From NCBI RefSeq assembly GCF_040686855.1, contig NZ_JBFBOG010000003.1, positions 806,001-870,000 of the forward strand: a stretch of 64,000 bases of DNA, in the 5' to 3' direction. Shown here piece after piece: positions 1 to 7,868 of the stretch. How positions within the stretch are numbered: the stretch's first letter is position 1; each line of letters starts with the position of its first letter. The notes below the pieces were generated by a model. It had not been told where the DNA came from, made no database searches, and saw nothing but the letters and a program-made list of their open reading frames with translations. The DNA comes from Leifsonia sp040686855. Lineage in GTDB: Bacteria; Actinomycetota; Actinomycetes; Actinomycetales; Microbacteriaceae. The translations under genes were made by a program, and so were the position numbers.

Positions 1-437
1 GCGAGGCGGAGGGCGACACCCTGGCGTCGGCGTCGAACGTCGCGAAGGGCGCGTACATCCTGGCCGAGGCGCCGGGCGGCACGCCGGACGTGATCTTCAT
101 CGCGACCGGCTCCGAGGTGCAGATCGCGCTCGAGGCCCGCGAGGTGCTGCGCGGCGAGGGCGTCAACGCCCGCGTCGTCTCCGCCCCGAGCCTGGAGTGG
201 TTCGCCGAGCAGCCCGCCGAGTACCAGGAGAAGGTGCTCCCCGCCGAGATCAAGGCCCGCGTCTCCATCGAGGCCGGCCTCGCGCTCGCCTGGGACAAGA
301 TCGTCGGCGACCACGGCCGCAGCGTGTCCATCGAGCACTTCGGCGCCTCGGCGGACTACAAGACCCTGTTCCGCGAGTTCGGCATGACCACCGAGCACGC
401 CGTGTCCGCCGCGAAGGAATCGCTCGCGTCGCTCTGA
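1..437 (+). CDS. tkt: transketolase, C-terminal part (5' end outside window)
   Basis: The open frame enters from the left edge (first full codon at position 3) and stops with TGA at 435-437, giving the last ~144 residues of transketolase. The visible part is the C-terminal transketolase domain, recognisable from IFIATGSEVQIALEA and the closing FGASADYKTLFREFGMT. Transketolase moves two-carbon units between sugar phosphates in the non-oxidative pentose phosphate pathway using thiamine diphosphate; the cofactor-binding domains lie outside the window. It heads the tkt-tal-pgi-zwf-opcA-pgl operon, with tal starting 28 bp downstream. Confidence 0.95.
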   Translation, partial: EAEGDTLASASNVAKGAYILAEAPGGTPDVIFIATGSEVQIALEAREVLRGEGVNARVVSAPSLEWFAEQPAEYQEKVLPAEIKARVSIEAGLALAWDKIVGDHGRSVSIEHFGASADYKTLFREFGMTTEHAVSAAKESLASL

Positions 438-465
438 GCGCGGGCAAGAGGAGAAGAAGAAGACA

Positions 466-1596
466 ATGACCGACACCACCTCCACCACCCAGACCCCGAC
501 CGCCGCTCTGTCGGCCGCGGGCGTCAGCATCTGGCTGGACGACCTCTCCCGTGACCGCATCAACACCGGCGGCCTGCAGAAGCTGATCGCCGAGAAGAAC
601 GTCGTCGGCGTCACCACGAACCCGACGATCTTCGCCGCCGCCCTCTCCAAGGGCGAGGCCTACGACGAGCAGGTCCGCCAGCTCGCCGCCGCCGGCGTCT
701 CGGTCGACGACGCGATCTTCGAGATCACCACCGACGACGTCGCCAACGCGAGCGACATCTTCCACGAGGTCTTCGAGCGCTCGAACGGCGTCGACGGCCG
801 CGTGTCCATCGAGGTCGCCCCGGGCCTCGCCCACGACACGCAGGCGACCATCCACGCCGCCAAGAAGCTGTCGGACAAGATCCAGAAGCAGAACGTGATG
901 ATCAAGATCCCGGCCACGGTCGAGGGTCTGGAGGCCATCACCGAGACGATCGCGGCGGGCATCAGCGTCAACGTGACCCTGATCTTCAGCCTCGAGCGCT
1001 ACCGCGAGGTCATCAACGCCTACCTCACCGGCCTCGAGAAGGCCAAGGAGGCGGGCATCGACCTCTCCGGCATCCACTCGGTCGCCTCGTTCTTCGTCTC
1101 GCGCGTCGACACCGAGGTGGACAAGCGCCTCTCGGCCATCGGCACCGACGAGGCCGAGGCCCTGAAGAGCAAGGCCGGCATCGCCAACGCCCGCCTGGCC
1201 TACGAGGTCTACGAGAAGGAGTTCGCCACCGACCGCGCGAAGCAGCTGGTCGCCGCCGGCGCCAACGAGCAGCGCCCGCTCTGGGCGTCCACCGGCGTCA
1301 AGGACCCGAGCCTGCCCGACACGCTGTACGTCGAGGCGCTGGTCGCGCCGAACGTTGTCAACACCATGCCGGAGAAGACGCTCGACGCGACCTTCGACCA
1401 CGGCAACATCACCGGCGACACCGTCACGGGCACCTACGCCGAGTCGAACGACGTGCTCAACAAGCTGGCCGACCTCGGCATCAGCTACGACGAGGTCACC
1501 GAGCTCCTGGAGCGCGAGGGCGTCGAGAAGTTCGTCGTCTCCTGGGACGAGCTCGTCGAGACCGTGAAGAACGCCCTCGAGGGAGCCGCCAAGTGA
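466..1596 (+). CDS. tal: transaldolase
   Basis: 376 residues, the size of actinobacterial transaldolases. It transfers a dihydroxyacetone unit between sedoheptulose 7-phosphate and glyceraldehyde 3-phosphate. The Schiff-base lysine lies in QNVMIKIPAT (about Lys147), and GVTTNPTIF near residue 50 is the family N-terminal signature. ATG start preceded by a GAGGAG ribosome site. The stop overlaps the GTG of pgi (GTGA, 4 bp), so the two are probably translationally coupled; in some bacteria these two enzymes are fused into one protein. Confidence 0.97.
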   Translation: MTDTTSTTQTPTAALSAAGVSIWLDDLSRDRINTGGLQKLIAEKNVVGVTTNPTIFAAALSKGEAYDEQVRQLAAAGVSVDDAIFEITTDDVANASDIFHEVFERSNGVDGRVSIEVAPGLAHDTQATIHAAKKLSDKIQKQNVMIKIPATVEGLEAITETIAAGISVNVTLIFSLERYREVINAYLTGLEKAKEAGIDLSGIHSVASFFVSRVDTEVDKRLSAIGTDEAEALKSKAGIANARLAYEVYEKEFATDRAKQLVAAGANEQRPLWASTGVKDPSLPDTLYVEALVAPNVVNTMPEKTLDATFDHGNITGDTVTGTYAESNDVLNKLADLGISYDEVTELLEREGVEKFVVSWDELVETVKNALEGAAK

Positions 1597-3203
1597 CGTT
1601 CCGCATTCACGTCACCGGTGCCGCGGCCGAGGCCGTCCGCACTGTGGTGCCCCAGCTCGTCGCCGACAGGGTGGCGTCCGGCATCACCGCTCAGGACCCG
1701 GCCCTCTGGGGCCCGGCGGCCGAGCCCGAGGCGAGCAAGCGCCTCGGCTGGACCGAGGCGGTCGCCATCTCGCGGCCGCTCGTCCCCGAGATCGTCGCGC
1801 TGCGCGAGGAGCTGCACGCCAAGGGCGTGAACCACATCGTCCTCGGCGGCATGGGCGGCTCGTCGCTGGCACCAGAGGTCATCACCCGGACGGCCGAGGC
1901 CGAGCTGACCGTGCTCGACTCGACCGACCCGGGCCAGGTGCTCTCGGCGCTGCGCGACCGGCTCGAGGCCACCGCGGTGGTCATCTCGTCGAAGTCGGGT
2001 TCCACGCTCGAGACCGACAGCCAGAAGCGCGTGTACGAGAAGTGGTTCCAGGACGCGGGCATCGACCCGCGGGAGCGCATCGTGGTCGTCACCGACCCCG
2101 GTTCGCCGCTGGACCAGTCCGCCCGCGAGGCCGGCTACCGCGTCTTCAACGCCGACCCGAACGTCGGCGGCCGCTACTCGGCGCTGACCGCGTTCGGCCT
2201 GGTCCCCTCGGGCCTCGCCGGCGTCGACATCTCAGAGCTGCTCGACGAGGCCGAGGCCACGCAGATCGAGCTCGCCGTCGACAACGAGCAGAACCCCGGC
2301 CTCGTGCTGGGCGCCGCGATCGCGGGCACCAGCCCGCTCAAGGACAAGCTCGGCATCGTCGCGGACGGCACCCACATCGTCGGCTTCGCCGACTGGGCCG
2401 AGCAGCTGATCGCGGAGTCCACGGGCAAGGAGGGCACCGGCCTCCTCCCGGTCGTCCTCGACACGCTGGCCCCGGAGCTGGAGTCGAAGCCCGCCGACCT
2501 GCAGGTCGTCCGCCTCGTCGCCAACGCGGAGGCGCACCACCTCTTCCCGGCCGACCGCCACGAGGGCGAGATCCTCGTCTCCGGCAGCCTCGGCGCGCAG
2601 CTCCTCGTGTGGGAGTACGCCGTCGCGGTCGCGGGCCGCCTGCTCGGGATCAACCCGTTTGACCAGCCGGACGTGGAGGCCGCCAAGGTCGCCGCGCGCG
2701 CCCTGCTCGACAACCGGCCGGAGCCCGTCGCCCCCGCATTCACCGCGGGCGGCATCGAGGTCCGCACCACGGGGTCCTTCCTCGGCGAGGCGAACACCCT
2801 CGACGCCGCGGTGGACGCGCTGCTCGCGCAGCTCGGCCCGGACGGCTACGTCGCGGTGCAGGCCTACGTCGACCGGCTCGCCCTCCCCCAGCTCGCCGGC
2901 ATCCGCGACCTGCTCGCGGCCAAGGCGAACCGCCCGGTCACGTTCGGCTGGGGCCCGCGCTTCCTGCACTCCACCGGCCAGTTCCACAAGGGCGGTCCGG
3001 CGGTCGGCGTGTTCCTCCAGATCACCGCGACCGCGCCGGAGGACCTCGAGATCCCCGGCCGTCCCTTCACCTTCGGCCAGCTCATCCAGGCCCAGGCCGC
3101 CGGCGACGCGAGCGTCCTCGGCGAGCACGGCCGCCCGGTGCTGACCCTGACGCTCACGAACCCCGAGGCGGATGTCGTCTCGCTGTTCGAGGCCGTCAAC
3201 TGA
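1593..3203 (+). CDS. pgi: glucose-6-phosphate isomerase
   Basis: 536 residues with a GTG start inside the end of tal. It interconverts glucose 6-phosphate and fructose 6-phosphate. The SIS-fold signatures are clear: GGMGGSSLAPEV (about residue 88), SSKSGSTLET (about 130), NVGGRYSALT (about 190) and NPFDQPDVEAAK (about 353). It sits between tal and zwf, so the operon carries the step that feeds fructose 6-phosphate back to glucose 6-phosphate and closes a pentose-phosphate cycle. The sequence resembles the shorter branch found next to or fused with transaldolase rather than the E. coli type (inference). Confidence 0.93.
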   Translation: MTFRIHVTGAAAEAVRTVVPQLVADRVASGITAQDPALWGPAAEPEASKRLGWTEAVAISRPLVPEIVALREELHAKGVNHIVLGGMGGSSLAPEVITRTAEAELTVLDSTDPGQVLSALRDRLEATAVVISSKSGSTLETDSQKRVYEKWFQDAGIDPRERIVVVTDPGSPLDQSAREAGYRVFNADPNVGGRYSALTAFGLVPSGLAGVDISELLDEAEATQIELAVDNEQNPGLVLGAAIAGTSPLKDKLGIVADGTHIVGFADWAEQLIAESTGKEGTGLLPVVLDTLAPELESKPADLQVVRLVANAEAHHLFPADRHEGEILVSGSLGAQLLVWEYAVAVAGRLLGINPFDQPDVEAAKVAARALLDNRPEPVAPAFTAGGIEVRTTGSFLGEANTLDAAVDALLAQLGPDGYVAVQAYVDRLALPQLAGIRDLLAAKANRPVTFGWGPRFLHSTGQFHKGGPAVGVFLQITATAPEDLEIPGRPFTFGQLIQAQAAGDASVLGEHGRPVLTLTLTNPEADVVSLFEAVN

Positions 3204-3227
3204 CCCTCGACTAAGGAGATCAGACAC

Positions 3228-4769
3228 TTGTCACCGGTGGAGATCACCCCGGAGTTCAACCCGCTGCGGTTGCCCTCCGACCGCCGACTGAATCGCATCG
3301 CGGGGCCCAGCAGCCTCATCATCTTCGGAGTGACGGGTGACCTGTCGCGCAAGAAGCTGATGCCCGCGGTGTACGACCTCGCGAACCGCGGCCTGCTGCC
3401 GCCCGGGTTCTCCCTCGTCGGGTTCGCCCGGCGCGACTGGGAGGACCAGGACTTCGAGAAGGTCGTCTACGACGCGGTCAAGCAGTACGCCCGTACGCCG
3501 TTCGACGACGACGTGTGGCAGCAGCTCGCGCAGGGCATCCGGTTCGTACCGGGAGAGTTCGACGACGACGATGCGTTCCGGCGCCTCAAGGAGACCGTCG
3601 AGCAGCTGGACGCGGAGCGCGGAACGATGGGCAACCACGCGTTCTACCTGTCCATCCCGCCGAAGGCGTTCCCGATCGTCACCGAGCAGCTGAAGCGATC
3701 CGGCCTCGCCGACCAGTCCGGAGAGGGCTGGCGGCGCGTCGTCATCGAGAAGCCGTTCGGGCACGACCTGCAGTCCGCACGCGAGCTGAACGCCGTCGTC
3801 GAGACGGTCTTCCCGCCCGACTCGGTGTTCCGCATCGACCACTACCTCGGCAAGGAGACGGTCCAGAACATCCTGGCGCTGCGCTTCGCGAACGAGCTGT
3901 ACGAGCCGATCTGGAACGCCAACTACGTCGACCACGTGCAGATCACCATGGCCGAGGACATCGGCGTGGGCGGCCGTGCCGGGTACTACGACGGCATCGG
4001 AGCGGCGCGCGACGTCATCCAGAACCACCTGCTCCAGCTGCTCGCGCTCACCGCGATGGAGGAGCCCATCTCGTTCAACGCGGCGGACCTGCGCGCCGAG
4101 AAGGAGAAGGTGCTCGCCGCCGTCCGGCTGCCGAAGGACCTCTCGAAGTCCACGGCGCGCGGCCAGTACGGCAGCGGCTGGCAGGGCGGCGAGAAGGTCG
4201 TCGGCTTCCTCGAGGAGGACGGGATGAACCCGCACTCCACAACGGAGACCTATGCGGCCATCAAGCTGGAGATCGGTACGCGCCGCTGGGCGGGCGTCCC
4301 GTTCTACCTGCGCGCGGGCAAGCGCCTGGGCCGTCGGGTCACCGAGATCGCCGTCGTGTTCAAGCGGGCTCCGCAGCAGCTCTTCGCGGAGTCGCAGACC
4401 AGCGCGCTCGGCCAGAACGCCCTCGTCATCCGCGTGCAGCCCGATGAGGGTGTGACCATCCGCTTCGGCTCGAAGGTCCCCGGCGCCGGCATGCAGGTGC
4501 GCGACGTGAGCATGGACTTCGGCTACGGCCACGCCTTCACCGAGGCGAGCCCGGAGGCGTACGAGCGGCTCATCCTGGATGTGCTGCTCGGCGACCCGCC
4601 GCTGTTCCCCCGCCACGAGGAGGTCGAGCTGTCCTGGAAGATCCTCGACCCGATCGAGGACTTCTGGGCCACGCAGGGCCAGCCCGAGCAGTACCGCCCC
4701 GGAACCTGGGGCCCGAAGTCGGCCGACGAGCTCCTGGAGCGCGACGGCCGCGTTTGGAGGCGTCCATGA
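3228..4769 (+). CDS. zwf: glucose-6-phosphate 1-dehydrogenase
   Basis: 513 residues. It oxidises glucose 6-phosphate to 6-phosphogluconolactone with NAD(P)+. The Rossmann motif FGVTGDLSRKKLMPAVYDL is near residue 33 and the substrate-binding signature RIDHYLGKE is near residue 202. The start is a TTG preceded by TAAGGAGA, the only well-placed ribosome site here; a rare start may hold translation down. The stop overlaps the opcA ATG (ATGA). OpcA, the Zwf assembly/activator partner, follows directly. Confidence 0.97.
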   Translation: MSPVEITPEFNPLRLPSDRRLNRIAGPSSLIIFGVTGDLSRKKLMPAVYDLANRGLLPPGFSLVGFARRDWEDQDFEKVVYDAVKQYARTPFDDDVWQQLAQGIRFVPGEFDDDDAFRRLKETVEQLDAERGTMGNHAFYLSIPPKAFPIVTEQLKRSGLADQSGEGWRRVVIEKPFGHDLQSARELNAVVETVFPPDSVFRIDHYLGKETVQNILALRFANELYEPIWNANYVDHVQITMAEDIGVGGRAGYYDGIGAARDVIQNHLLQLLALTAMEEPISFNAADLRAEKEKVLAAVRLPKDLSKSTARGQYGSGWQGGEKVVGFLEEDGMNPHSTTETYAAIKLEIGTRRWAGVPFYLRAGKRLGRRVTEIAVVFKRAPQQLFAESQTSALGQNALVIRVQPDEGVTIRFGSKVPGAGMQVRDVSMDFGYGHAFTEASPEAYERLILDVLLGDPPLFPRHEEVELSWKILDPIEDFWATQGQPEQYRPGTWGPKSADELLERDGRVWRRP

Positions 4770-5731
4770 TCGTCGACCTTCCCGCGACGACCGTCAGCAA
4801 CATCTCGAAGGCCCTGGTCAAGATCCGCGAGGAGGGCGGCGCCGTCGCCCTCGGCCGCGTGCTCACCCTGATCATCGCCACCCACCTCGGGCAGGAGGAG
4901 GAGGCCATCGAGGCCGCCAACGACGCCTCCCGCGAGCACCCGATGCGCGTCATCGTGGTCTCGACCGAGGAGGACGACGAGCGCAAGAAGGGCGACGCCC
5001 GCCTCGACGCGCAGATCCGCGTCGGTGGCGACGCCGGGGCCAGCGAGGTCATCGTGCTCCGCGCCTACGGCGAGACCGCGAGCGACGAGGAGGGACTGGT
5101 CACCGGCCTGCTCCTCCCCGACGCGCCGGTCGTGGTGTGGTGGCCAGGGGTCGCGCCTGAGAAGGCGTCCCACTCCCCTCTCGGCCGCATCGCGACCCGC
5201 CGCATCACCGACGCCTCCGCCCAGCCGAACCCGCAGGATTTCCTGTTCCACCTCGGCAAGACGTACGCGCCGGGCGACACGGACTTCGCCTGGACGCGCC
5301 TCACCCTGTGGCGCGCCCAGCTCGCGGCCGTGCTCGACCAGCCCCCGTACGAGCCGATCACCTCCGTCGAGGTGGCAGGCGCTGCGGACTCCCCGTCCAC
5401 CCTCCTCCTCGCCGCGTGGCTGCGCCTGCAGCTGCAGGTGCCTGTGCAGTACGACCTCGCCTCGCGCAAGATCGGCTCCGGCGGCATCCACGGCGTGAAG
5501 ATGGAGCGCGCCTCCGGCGAGATCGAGCTGGAGCGCGAGGTCCCCAACGTCGCCCGCCTGTCGCAGCCGGGACAGCCCACCCACGATCTCGCCCTGCCAC
5601 GCCGCAACCTGCGCGACTGCCTGGCCGAGGAGTTGCGTAGGCTGGACCCGGACGACCTCTACGGCGAGGTGATCACGAAGGGTCTCGCACTGCTGGAGAC
5701 CGCTGACGAAGGAGCAGGCGCCAGGGCATGA
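4766..5731 (+). CDS. opcA: glucose-6-phosphate dehydrogenase assembly protein OpcA
   Basis: 321 residues from the ATG at 4766. I prefer this start over an in-frame TTG at 4754 because GGAGG at 4756-4760 is ideally spaced and the ATG overlaps the zwf stop by 4 bp. OpcA is an actinobacterial and cyanobacterial protein needed for assembly or activation of glucose-6-phosphate dehydrogenase. The N-terminus MIVDLPATTVSNISKAL and the segment PDAPVVVWWPG are typical of the family. It lies between zwf and pgl, its usual context, and its stop overlaps the pgl start (ATGA). Confidence 0.95.
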   Translation: MIVDLPATTVSNISKALVKIREEGGAVALGRVLTLIIATHLGQEEEAIEAANDASREHPMRVIVVSTEEDDERKKGDARLDAQIRVGGDAGASEVIVLRAYGETASDEEGLVTGLLLPDAPVVVWWPGVAPEKASHSPLGRIATRRITDASAQPNPQDFLFHLGKTYAPGDTDFAWTRLTLWRAQLAAVLDQPPYEPITSVEVAGAADSPSTLLLAAWLRLQLQVPVQYDLASRKIGSGGIHGVKMERASGEIELEREVPNVARLSQPGQPTHDLALPRRNLRDCLAEELRRLDPDDLYGEVITKGLALLETADEGAGARA

Positions 5732-6498
5732 CGAACGAACGGCGGGTGCTCGTTCACCCGGACAAGGAGGCTCTGGCCGCGTCGGTGGCCGCGCGCTTCC
5801 TCACCAAGACGATCGACATCCTCGACGACCTCGGCCGTGCGAACATCGCGCTGACCGGGGGCACGATGGGGATCGCGGTGCTGGAGGCGGTCAACGCCTC
5901 CCCCGCCCGCGACACCATCGACTGGTCGAAGGTGCACTTCTGGTGGGGAGACGAGCGGTTCGTGCCGCGGAACGACCCCGACCGGAACGAGCGCCAGGCG
6001 CGCGAGGCCCTGCTGGACCACATCGCGGTGCCGCCGGAGAACGTCCACCCCTTCCCCGCATCCGACGAGATCGCGGACATCGACGAGGCGGCACGCGTGT
6101 ACGCGGCCGAGCTCGAGGCGTTCGGGCACGAGGACTGGCCGGTGCCGAAGTTCGACATCACGTTCCTCGGCGTCGGCCCCGACGGGCACATCGCGTCGCT
6201 GTTCCCCGACCGCGCGGGCATCCGCGAGGAGAAGGCGTCGGTCATCGCCGAGCGCAACTCCCCGAAGCCGCCGCCGCAGCGGCTGAGCCTGACGCGCCCG
6301 GTGATCAACTCCTCCGACCGCATCTGGCTGGTGCTCGCCGGCAGCGACAAGGCGAGCGCCCTCGGCCTCGCCCTCGCGGGCGCGAGCTACACCGAGGTGC
6401 CGGTCGCGGGCGCCAAGGGCCGCAAGCGCACCGTGTTCTTCGTGGACAAGGATGCGGCGGTCGACGTGCCCGAGAACCTGATCGCGCCGTCGTACTGA
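5728..6498 (+). CDS. pgl: 6-phosphogluconolactonase
   Basis: 256 residues, DevB/SOL family. It hydrolyses 6-phosphogluconolactone made by Zwf. The signatures LTGGTMGIAVLEAV (about residue 38), WWGDERFVP (about 71) and FLGVGPDGHIASLFP (about 145) are the expected phosphosugar-binding and catalytic segments. The start overlaps the opcA stop by 4 bp. It is the last gene of the operon: a perfect hairpin follows 12 nt after the stop and the next gene is on the other strand. Confidence 0.95.
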   Translation: MTNERRVLVHPDKEALAASVAARFLTKTIDILDDLGRANIALTGGTMGIAVLEAVNASPARDTIDWSKVHFWWGDERFVPRNDPDRNERQAREALLDHIAVPPENVHPFPASDEIADIDEAARVYAAELEAFGHEDWPVPKFDITFLGVGPDGHIASLFPDRAGIREEKASVIAERNSPKPPPQRLSLTRPVINSSDRIWLVLAGSDKASALGLALAGASYTEVPVAGAKGRKRTVFFVDKDAAVDVPENLIAPSY

Positions 6499-6510
6499 TC
6501 TGCACGACAC

Positions 6511-6546
6511 ATGAAGGCCCCGTCGGTCCGCCGACGGGGCCTTCAT
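6511..6546 (+). terminator. terminator of the tkt-pgl operon
   Basis: Perfect 16-bp inverted repeat (6511-6526 pairs with 6531-6546) with a TCCG loop, GC-rich in the centre and AT-rich at the base. It starts 12 nt after the pgl stop. There is no long T tract, as is common in high-GC actinobacteria. Confidence 0.85.
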
Positions 6547-6563
6547 CGTGTGCGCGATAGCGA

Positions 6564-6625
6564 CTGCGGCGATTCGTAACATCTGCGGCGACGCGCGCAC
6601 GCGCAGACGTTACGTGAAGCCGCAG
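6564..6625. repeat. 62-bp imperfect palindrome between convergent genes
   Basis: Arms CTGCGGC (6564-6570) and GCCGCAG (6619-6625) enclose CGTAACATCTGCG (6575-6587) and CGCAGACGTTACG (6602-6614), which pair over 12 of 13 positions. A 4-nt internal loop separates the two stem parts. It lies 18 bp past the pgl terminator and 22 bp before the end of the opposing 143-aa gene, so it may be that gene's terminator or a REP-like element. Confidence 0.5.
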
Positions 6626-6647
6626 ACGCGGATGCTTCGCGAGGGCG

Positions 6648-7079
6648 TCACGCGGAGCCGCGCACGCGCTCACGCAGGGTCGCGAGGCGGGCGGCCGGGG
6701 CGCCGGTGAGCGGGCCGCGGCTGCGGATGGCGAGGCGATCCCGTTCGGGCGGGCGGATGCCGCGGCCGAAGGCGTGCGTCAGCAGGTGCAGGTAGAACGC
6801 GAGCAGCCGCGACGCCTCGTCTCTGACGTCGGTCTGCGCGGCGGGCAGGTCGAGTTCGTCCACCCAGCGCTGCAGCTCGGCGAAGGCGACACGGAGGCGC
6901 AGGCAGCGACGCGCCTCCCCGCTGCTCAGGGGTTCGCCGTCCTCGTGGCGGGTGAGCAGCGCCTCCGCCTGCTCGGCGCGATCCACGGCCTCGTCGAGGA
7001 GCGCCACCAGGCTGAGCCGCCCGACCTCGTCCCCGAGCGCGCGGGAGGCGGGCATCCGATCGTCGGCGGGTCCGCGCAT
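6648..7079 (-). CDS. hypothetical protein, 143 aa
   Basis: I do not recognise a family. The frame is supported by a strong GGAGG site 7 nt before the ATG at 7079 and actinobacterial codon bias. The product is charged, predicted alpha-helical and soluble, rich in Arg, Glu, Leu and Ala, without cysteines, signal peptide or membrane segment. A Leu/Glu-rich stretch (LLDEAVDRAEQAEALLTRHE, about residues 27-46) could form a coiled coil. It follows rbpA on the same strand but behind a hairpin, so it is probably expressed separately or by readthrough. No function can be assigned. Confidence 0.65.
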   Translation of the reverse strand: MRGPADDRMPASRALGDEVGRLSLVALLDEAVDRAEQAEALLTRHEDGEPLSSGEARRCLRLRVAFAELQRWVDELDLPAAQTDVRDEASRLLAFYLHLLTHAFGRGIRPPERDRLAIRSRGPLTGAPAARLATLRERVRGSA

Positions 7080-7117
7080 CTGCCACCTCCTGCTGTGGCA
7101 CGCAGTCTAGCCGGACG

Positions 7118-7154
7118 ACGAAGGCCGTCCACCCATCGGGTGAACGGCCTTCGT
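7118..7154 (-). terminator. terminator of the gap-rbpA operon
   Basis: 17-bp stem with one mismatch (7118-7134 with 7138-7154) and a 3-nt loop, 12 nt past the rbpA stop. It separates rbpA from the following unknown gene. Confidence 0.75.
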
Positions 7155-7166
7155 GCGAGAGTCGCG

Positions 7167-7532
7167 TCAGTTCGTGGTCGGACGACCGCGGCGGGCGCGC
7201 AGCTGGTTGAGGGCGTCTTCGAGCAGCTGCTCGGCCTCCTCCTCGCTGCGCCGCTCCTTCACGTACGCGAGGTGCGTCTTGTAGGGCTCGGTCTTGGCGA
7301 CCGACGGCGGGTTCTCCTTGTCGCGGCCGGCCGGCAGACCGGTCGACGGCGAGTCGATGACGTCGGGGATCTCCTCCTCGGGGAGGTTCGCCGCGAAGTA
7401 GCGGACGGTCTCGTTGCCGAGAGCGTCCCAGTACGAGATGGCGATGCGCTCCGCGTGGAAACCGCGGTCCTGCTCCCCCATGGGGCCCGCGCCGACGCGC
7501 GAGCCACGGATGGCACTTCCTCCGGAAGCCAT
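7167..7532 (-). CDS. rbpA: RNA polymerase-binding protein RbpA
   Basis: 121 residues from the ATG at 7532, chosen over upstream in-frame starts because a GGGAAGGGG ribosome site precedes it and the protein then begins MASGGSAIRGSRVG, matching the conserved (L/I)RGSR(L/V)G start of RbpA. RbpA binds the primary sigma factor and core polymerase and stabilises the open complex. The C-terminal YKTHLAYVKERRSEEEAEQLL corresponds to the sigma-interaction domain (THWDMLLERRS in mycobacteria). Unlike Streptomyces and mycobacterial RbpA it has no cysteine, so the central zinc-type fold lacks its ligands. It sits 20 bp after secG. Confidence 0.9.
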   Translation of the reverse strand: MASGGSAIRGSRVGAGPMGEQDRGFHAERIAISYWDALGNETVRYFAANLPEEEIPDVIDSPSTGLPAGRDKENPPSVAKTEPYKTHLAYVKERRSEEEAEQLLEDALNQLRARRGRPTTN

Positions 7533-7552
7533 AGTGTTCCCCTTCCCAGCGC

Positions 7553-7798
7553 TCAGGCGCTGAACTTGGTGATCAGGCCGAGGACCACGATGCACGTGAT
7601 CCAGATGAGCCCGAGAATGACCGTGATCCGGTTGAGGTTGCGCTCAGCGACACCGGATGCGCCGAGGTTCGAGGTGACGCCGCCGCCGAACATGTCGGAG
7701 AGGCCACCGCCGCGGCCCTTGTGCAGCAGGATGAGCAGCGTCAGCAGGAGGCTGGTGATGCCCAGCAGCACCTGCAGGACGACCTGGAGAATGAGCAC
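7553..7798 (-). CDS. secG: preprotein translocase subunit SecG
   Basis: 81 residues from the GTG at 7798 (GAAAGG site upstream). It has two membrane segments (about residues 2-22 and 56-76) joined by the conserved LLHKGRGGGLSDMFGGG loop. SecG is the small accessory subunit of SecYEG protein translocase. The tpiA-secG order, with 70 bp between, is classic for Gram-positive bacteria. Confidence 0.93.
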   Translation of the reverse strand: MLILQVVLQVLLGITSLLLTLLILLHKGRGGGLSDMFGGGVTSNLGASGVAERNLNRITVILGLIWITCIVVLGLITKFSA

Positions 7799-7868
7799 GG
7801 GGAACCTTTCGGGAAGCGTCCGGGCCGAGCCCGGGGAAAACCAACGACCAGTATAACTCGCGGGCCGC

